In this document: positions 5,323 to 5,591 of the stretch, piece after piece
Position numbering within the stretch: the first letter of the stretch is position 1
How the letters are laid out: every line of letters begins with the position of its first letter
Assembly (NCBI GenBank): GCA_016278435.1
Contig: JADQBU010000417.1
Coordinates: 1-5,591, forward strand
Length of the DNA stretch: 5,591 bases
Direction: 5' to 3'
Source of the DNA: Halanaerobiales bacterium
GTDB taxonomy: Bacteria; Bacillota; Halanaerobiia; Halanaerobiales; JADQBU01
Position numbers and translations under genes: made by a program
Notes under the pieces: generated by a model
What the model was told of the DNA's origin: nothing
The model's database searches: none
Seen by the model: only the letters and a program-made list of their open reading frames with translations

Positions 5323-5591
5323 TTATAGTGAAAGAATATGAGCAAGGTTGAATATATCCATATCTATATCCTTTTTCTTGCTCAGTGCTTCACTAATATC
5401 ACTGGTAGTTATTTTGTTTTCAACAAATCCTACCATCTTATTTCTTTCACCCTCTATCAGTAATTCAACAGCTTTAGCCCCCATCCGGCTGGCAATTATT
5501 CTATCCTTGGCTGTGGGACTTCCACCCCTCTGCAGGTGGCCGAGGATTATAACTCTAGTTTCCAGTCCGGTTTTCATATGTATTTCCCGTC
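5323..5591 (-). CDS. pfkA: 6-phosphofructokinase, C-terminal part (5' end outside window)
   Basis: The frame is open to the right edge and encodes roughly the last 88 residues of an ATP-dependent phosphofructokinase (usual length about 320), which converts fructose 6-phosphate to fructose 1,6-bisphosphate. Diagnostic is GLETRVIILGHLQRGGSPT, which holds three fructose 6-phosphate contacts: the Arg of ETR, the His of GH and the Arg of QRGG (R243, H249 and R252 in E. coli numbering). It is followed by DRIIASRMGAKAVELL and a normal C-terminus ending DIDMDIFNLAHILSL. The Met at 5575-5577 is internal; codons for R-E-I-H precede it in frame, so this is a window-edge truncation and not a broken gene. 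The stop lies 18 bp before the pyk start, so the two form a glycolytic operon. Confidence 0.95.
   Translation of the reverse strand, partial: REIHMKTGLETRVIILGHLQRGGSPTAKDRIIASRMGAKAVELLIEGERNKMVGFVENKITTSDISEALSKKKDIDMDIFNLAHILSL

Noticed and set aside
5575..5577. ATG as the start of an 84-residue separate gene at the right edge
   Set aside because: The frame continues upstream to the window edge and the residues fit the interior of PfkA, so this is an internal Met of a truncated view.

Overview
The window is AT-rich bacterial DNA with strong Shine-Dalgarno sites (AGGAGG, AGGGGG), short intergenic gaps and a pfkA-pyk glycolysis pair whose pyruvate kinase carries the extra C-terminal phosphohistidine domain. 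That combination suggests a low-G+C Firmicute of the clostridial or Halanaerobiales kind. The exact lineage is a guess. No rRNA, tRNA, CRISPR array, insertion sequence or prophage signature was seen.

Layout. At the left edge (1-720, minus strand) is a LysE-family membrane exporter, followed downstream by the first 12 codons of a response regulator that runs out of the window. A 128-bp divergent promoter region (about 721-848) separates it from a plus-strand block: a class V aminotransferase resembling cysteine desulfurases (849-2171), a small DsrE/DsrF/DrsH-like protein (2247-2723), and, behind its own strong extended -10 promoter, a stand-alone GIY-YIG-like protein (2834-3178). The right half is minus strand: the 3' end of pfkA (6-phosphofructokinase, entering from the right edge), pyk (pyruvate kinase, 3544-5304) and a short basic/acidic protein with a ribbon-helix-helix-like N-terminus (3185-3454). 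The two convergent blocks meet at a long near-perfect hairpin (about 3169-3204) that overlaps both stop codons and should terminate transcription in both directions.

How the genes work together. PfkA and Pyk are the two classical control enzymes of glycolysis, encoded 18 bp apart, so co-transcription is very likely. The small RHH-like gene follows pyk with no convincing terminator between them and may share the transcript. The aminotransferase and DsrE-like genes make sense as a sulfur-handling pair: one could generate a persulfide from a sulfur substrate and the other could carry it on a conserved cysteine. This is inference from family and adjacency. The GIY-YIG-like gene looks like an independent unit.

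Most of the window is ordinary housekeeping or accessory chromosome. The items most worth a second look are the RHH-like protein with a very acidic tail and the tandem 11-bp repeat in front of its gene, the aminotransferase/DsrE pair, the diverged GIY-YIG motif, and the shared terminator built into two coding ends. I found no clear evidence of a wholly new system.
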